From positions 1 through 8,458 of the forward strand of contig VBAE01000229.1 of the NCBI GenBank assembly GCA_005882415.1: a DNA stretch of 8,458 nucleotides, given 5' to 3'. The notes below the pieces were generated by a model. That model was not told the DNA's origin. It did not search any database and saw nothing but the letters and a program-made list of their open reading frames with translations. This DNA is from Alphaproteobacteria bacterium. GTDB lineage: Bacteria > Pseudomonadota > Alphaproteobacteria > Sphingomonadales > Sphingomonadaceae. Positions 5,989 through 8,458 of this stretch are shown piece by piece; position 1 is the first letter of the stretch; each line of letters opens with the position of its first letter. The position numbers and the translations under genes were made by a program.

Positions 5989-6686
5989 CGGGCCTCTCCG
6001 CCTTCCCGATCACCCGCCGCTGGCCGGCCGAGCATCCCGCCCAAATCCAGCTCTATTCGCTGAACACGCCGAACGGGGTGAAGGTCTCGATCATGCTGGA
6101 GGAACTCGGCCTCCCCTACGAGCCGCATCTGGTCGACATCGGCAAGAATGAGAGCTGGAGCGAGGAATTTCTCTCGCTCAACCCCAACGGCAAGATTCCG
6201 GCGATCATCGATCCCGACGGACCCGGCGGCGCGCCGTTCGCCTTGTTCGAGTCGGGCGCCATCCTCCTCTACCTCGCCGACAAGACCGGCCGCTTCATCC
6301 CCGCCGATCCCGCCCGGCGGTGGGAGACGATCCAATGGGTCTTCTTCCAGATGGCGGCGATCGGCCCGATGTTCGGCCAGGTCGGCTATTTCAACCGCTT
6401 CGCCGGTAAGGCGATCGAGGACAAGCGCCCGCTCCAGCGCTACGTCGACGAATCGAAGCGCCTGCTCGGCGTCCTCGACGGCCGGCTCGAGGGGCGCGAG
6501 TGGATCATGGACGAGTACTCGATCGCCGACATCGCGACGCTGGGCTGGGTGCGAAACCTGGTAACCTTCTACGAGGCGCGGACGCTGGTCGATTTCGACA
6601 GCCTGCAGAACGTTCCAGCCTGGCTGGACCGCGGCCTCGCCCGCCCGGCGGTACAGCGCGGCCTCCAGATCCCGAGCCGCAGCTAA
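5985..6686 (+). CDS. YfcG/Ure2p-like glutathione S-transferase (Nu-class-like)
   Basis: A 233-residue cytosolic glutathione transferase homologue. An N-terminal thioredoxin-fold domain (about residues 20-103) is followed by a helical C-terminal domain. Residues 28-31 read TPNG, the glutathione-contacting motif of the YfcG/Ure2p-like group, which lacks the usual catalytic Tyr/Ser/Cys. NPNGKIPAI (66-74) contains the conserved cis-proline, ESGAILLYLA (89-98) binds the glutathione gamma-glutamyl part, and YSIADIATLGWV in the second domain is the typical N-capping region. Characterised members reduce disulfides using glutathione rather than conjugating drugs, so a disulfide-reductase or peroxidase role is likely but inferred. 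Start ATG 5985 overlaps the purB stop by 4 bases; about 20 residues precede the first beta strand. The longer frame open to the left is a shadow of purB. A link with purine synthesis is not obvious; co-expression may be incidental. Confidence 0.92.
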   Translation: MTGLSAFPITRRWPAEHPAQIQLYSLNTPNGVKVSIMLEELGLPYEPHLVDIGKNESWSEEFLSLNPNGKIPAIIDPDGPGGAPFALFESGAILLYLADKTGRFIPADPARRWETIQWVFFQMAAIGPMFGQVGYFNRFAGKAIEDKRPLQRYVDESKRLLGVLDGRLEGREWIMDEYSIADIATLGWVRNLVTFYEARTLVDFDSLQNVPAWLDRGLARPAVQRGLQIPSRS

Positions 6687-6693
6687 CCCTCTT

Positions 6694-6788
6694 CGTCACT
6701 CCGGGCTTGACCCGGAGTCCATGAACACAGGCCGGCGAGAACTACCACAATCCGTGCTCACGGATGCCGGATCAAGTCCGCCATGACG
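6694..6788. repeat. Nested inverted repeat between convergent genes (REP-like element or bidirectional terminator)
   Basis: The gap between the glutathione transferase and dnaJ stops is almost filled by one element. Its 27-base ends (6694-6720 and 6762-6788) are inverted copies matching at 20 of 27 positions by eye. Each end has its own hairpin: CCGGG/CCCGG (6701-6705 and 6711-6715) with a 5-base loop, and CGGA/TCCG (6768-6771 and 6777-6780). Between them TCCGT/ACGGA (6751-6755 and 6760-6764) forms a third small stem. The GTCA..CCGGGCTTGACCCGG pattern resembles interspersed palindromes I recall from sphingomonad and other alphaproteobacterial genomes. Position and symmetry also suit a terminator for both strands, though no T-run is present. 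Confidence 0.65.
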
Positions 6789-6794
6789 GGCTAA

Positions 6795-7934
6795 TCAGCC
6801 GTCGAACAGGGCCTTTAGCTTGCCGAAGAAGCTCTTCGACGCGGGGCATTCCTCGCCCGTTTCCGTCGCCCGGAATTCCTCGAGCAGCTCTTTCTGACGG
6901 GCGCTGAGTTTGGTCGGGGTTTCGACTTCGACCTGGATGACCATGTCGCCCTGGCCGCGGGCGTTCAGGACCGGCATTCCGGCGCCGCGGATTCGGAGCT
7001 GCTTGCCGGACTGGATGCCGACCGGGATCGACACCTCGTGCTTCTTGCGGTCGAGGCCGGGGACTTCGATCGTCCCGCCCAGCGCCGCAGTGGTGAAGCT
7101 GACCGGGCAGCGGGTGAAGAGGGTGGTGCCGTCTCGCTGGAAGATCGGGTGGCGGGCGAGATGGACGAAGATGTAGAGGTCGCCGGGAGGGCCACCGCGG
7201 ACCCCCGCCTCACCGCGCCCGGCGACGCGAATGCGGGTGCCTTCGTCGACGCCCGGGGGGACATTCACCTCCAAAGCCACCTGGCGCTCGACCCGGCCTT
7301 CGCCGCGGCAGCGATCGCAGGGGTCGGCGATGACCTGGCCGGCGCCTCGGCAGCTCGGGCAGGTGCGTTCGACGACGAAGAAGCCCTGGTTCGCGCGGAC
7401 CTGGCCGCGGCCGTTGCACATGGTGCAGGTGCGCGCGGTGGTGCCGGCCTTGGCGCCGGTGCCGTCGCACGGCTCGCACGGGCCGGTGCTGTCGATGCTG
7501 AGATCGATCTTCTTGCCGTGATAGGCGTCCTCGAGGCCGATCTCGAGATCGTAGCGAAGGTCCGAGCCGCGAAGCACGTTGCGGCGGCCGTCCGCCTGCT
7601 GGCCGTGCATGAACTCGCCGAAGATATTCTCGAAAATGTCGGAGAAGGAGCCGAAATCCTGCGCCCCTGCCCCGGCCTGGCCGCCGTTCCTGAAGGCGGC
7701 GTGGCCGAAGCGGTCGTAGGCGGCGCGCTTCTGCGGATCCTTCAGGCAATCATAGGCTTCGCTGATCGCCTTGAACTTGGCTTCGCTATCCTTGCAGCCG
7801 GGGTTGCGGTCCGGATGGCATTGCATCGCGATCCGGCGATAGGACGATTTGATCGTCTTCTCGTCGGCGTCGCGGCTGACTTCCAGCAGGCTGTAATAGT
7901 CGGTCTCAACCATGACGGCGCGCGAACCTGACAT
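6795..7934 (-). CDS. dnaJ: Chaperone protein DnaJ (Hsp40)
   Basis: DnaJ delivers unfolded substrates to DnaK and stimulates its ATPase. All parts of a type I DnaJ are present in the 379-residue frame. The J domain (about 11-76) has the HPD triad at 40-42. A short Gly/Phe-rich linker (about 84-110) follows. Four CxxCxGxG zinc repeats start at Cys153 (CEPCDGTG), Cys170 (CTMCNGRG), Cys192 (CPSCRGAG) and Cys206 (CDRCRGEG). The C-terminal substrate-binding domains run to the end. Two starts are possible. ATG 7934 gives seven extra residues and has a G-run 7 bases upstream, inside a hairpin. ATG 7913 (MVETDYYSLLEV) matches the usual DnaJ N terminus but has only AGG at 13 bases. It lies downstream of dnaK on the same strand and is probably co-transcribed, with heat-shock control located beyond the window. 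Confidence 0.97.
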   Translation of the reverse strand: MSGSRAVMVETDYYSLLEVSRDADEKTIKSSYRRIAMQCHPDRNPGCKDSEAKFKAISEAYDCLKDPQKRAAYDRFGHAAFRNGGQAGAGAQDFGSFSDIFENIFGEFMHGQQADGRRNVLRGSDLRYDLEIGLEDAYHGKKIDLSIDSTGPCEPCDGTGAKAGTTARTCTMCNGRGQVRANQGFFVVERTCPSCRGAGQVIADPCDRCRGEGRVERQVALEVNVPPGVDEGTRIRVAGRGEAGVRGGPPGDLYIFVHLARHPIFQRDGTTLFTRCPVSFTTAALGGTIEVPGLDRKKHEVSIPVGIQSGKQLRIRGAGMPVLNARGQGDMVIQVEVETPTKLSARQKELLEEFRATETGEECPASKSFFGKLKALFDG

Positions 7935-7938
7935 GCGG

Positions 7939-7983
7939 CGGCCCCCGCCCTTCCCAAGCTTGCCTCAGGAAGGGCGGGAGCCG
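7939..7983 (-). promoter_or_regulatory. dnaK-dnaJ intercistronic hairpin
   Basis: A perfect 11-bp stem pairs 7944-7954 (CCCGCCCTTCC on the plus strand) with 7968-7978 (GGAAGGGCGGG) around a 13-base loop. After a single mismatch (7943/7979) four more pairs extend it (7939-7942 with 7980-7983). On the dnaK-dnaJ transcript the 3' arm ends 4 bases before the ATG at 7934 and contains the G-run that is the only Shine-Dalgarno candidate for that start. No T-run follows, so it is not a standard terminator. It could stabilise the dnaK mRNA 3' end, reduce read-through, or mask dnaJ initiation. Confidence 0.7.
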
Positions 7984-7994
7984 AACCACCTGTC

Positions 7995-8458
7995 TTAGCC
8001 CTTGTTCTCGTCGTCGACTTCGGAGAATTCGGCGTCGACCACGTCCTCGGCCGCGGCGTCGCCGCCCGAGGCCGCATCGCCCGCGCCGGCATCGCCGCCG
8101 CCGCTGCTCGCGGACTGGGCCTGCTCCTTCTCGTAGATCGCCTGGCCCATCTGCATCGCGACCTGGCCCAAGGCCTGCGCCTTGGCGTTGATCGCGTCGG
8201 TGTCGCCACCTTCGAGCGCGGTCCGGACTTCGCCGATCGCGGTCTCGATCTGGGTGCGAAGCCCCGCGTCGATCTTGTCGCTATGTTCGCGAAGCTGGCC
8301 TTCGGTCGAGTGGACGAGGCTTTCGGCGCTGTTCTTCGCCTCGGCTGCGGCACGCCGCTTCTTGTCTTCCTCGGCGAACTGCTCCGCCTCGCGGACCATC
8401 CGGTCGATGTCGGCATCGCCGAGACCGCCCGAGGCCTGGATTCGGATCTGCTGCTCCT
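7995..8458 (-). CDS. dnaK: Chaperone protein DnaK (Hsp70), C-terminal part only
   Basis: About 153 C-terminal residues of the Hsp70 chaperone, an ATP-driven folding machine that works with DnaJ and GrpE. The frame stays open to the window edge at 8458, so the methionine at 8399 is internal. The segment begins in the end of the substrate-binding beta domain (QIRIQASGGLGDADIDRMV) and continues through the helical lid (EAEQFAEEDKKRRAAAEAKNS, with LVHSTEGQL, as in DnaK). It ends in a Gly/Ala/Ser-rich linker (about the last 50 to 25 residues) and an acidic tail, DAEFSEVDDENKG. The nucleotide-binding domain lies outside. Gene order dnaK-dnaJ on the same strand with a 60-base gap is the standard operon, which confirms the assignment. 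Confidence 0.97.
   Translation of the reverse strand, partial: EQQIRIQASGGLGDADIDRMVREAEQFAEEDKKRRAAAEAKNSAESLVHSTEGQLREHSDKIDAGLRTQIETAIGEVRTALEGGDTDAINAKAQALGQVAMQMGQAIYEKEQAQSASSGGGDAGAGDAASGGDAAAEDVVDAEFSEVDDENKG

Noticed and set aside
7038..7931. 297-codon plus-strand frame opposite dnaJ
   Set aside because: It is Ala/Val/Gly-rich low-complexity translation antisense to a complete DnaJ with all zinc motifs.
7935..7994. Heat-shock promoter for dnaJ in the dnaK-dnaJ gap
   Set aside because: No sigma-32-like -35/-10 pair is visible. The gap is almost fully taken by the hairpin, so dnaJ most likely depends on the dnaK promoter.

Overview
The window looks like chromosomal DNA of a GC-rich alphaproteobacterium, most likely a member of the Sphingomonadales. 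This rests on codon use, on the style of the DnaK/DnaJ, PurB and MmsA proteins, on a small secreted protein of a type I recall from sphingomonads, and on an interspersed-repeat-like palindrome of a kind I recall from these genomes. No taxonomic marker gene is present, so the placement is an inference. There are nine protein genes (two cut by the window edges) and a tenth short uncharacterised one. I see no RNA gene, insertion sequence, CRISPR array or phage gene, and no gene-free stretch longer than about 130 bases.

Left part (1-4177, + strand): a valine (branched-chain) catabolism cluster. It holds mmsA (methylmalonate-semialdehyde dehydrogenase, 5' end outside the window), an isobutyryl-CoA dehydrogenase-like acyl-CoA dehydrogenase, and a 3-hydroxyisobutyryl-CoA hydrolase. 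Together they cover three steps from isobutyryl-CoA to propionyl-CoA. A complete type II toxin-antitoxin pair (AbrB/MazE-type antitoxin and PIN-domain toxin) sits between mmsA and the dehydrogenase, preceded by a strong interrupted palindrome that is probably its autoregulatory operator. The 3-hydroxyisobutyrate dehydrogenase (mmsB), often found in such clusters, does not follow the hydrolase.

Middle (4180-6686): a short secreted glycine/threonine/serine-rich protein on the minus strand converges on the hydrolase with a 2-base gap. Divergent from it is purB (adenylosuccinate lyase, purine synthesis). Its stop overlaps the start of a YfcG/Ure2p-like glutathione transferase, giving a translationally coupled pair.

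Right part (6687-8458): a 108-base gap between convergent genes holds a nested inverted repeat. Then come dnaJ and the 3' end of dnaK on the minus strand, the usual Hsp70 chaperone operon transcribed dnaK to dnaJ. The 60-base dnaK-dnaJ gap contains a perfect 11-bp hairpin (15 pairs with one mismatch) that ends a few bases before the upstream dnaJ start and covers its only G-rich ribosome-binding candidate.

Most of the window is conventional housekeeping and catabolic content. The parts worth a second look are the toxin-antitoxin pair inside the valine operon with its operator, the dnaK-dnaJ hairpin, the convergent palindromic element, and the uncharacterised secreted protein. I did not find convincing evidence of a wholly new multi-gene system.
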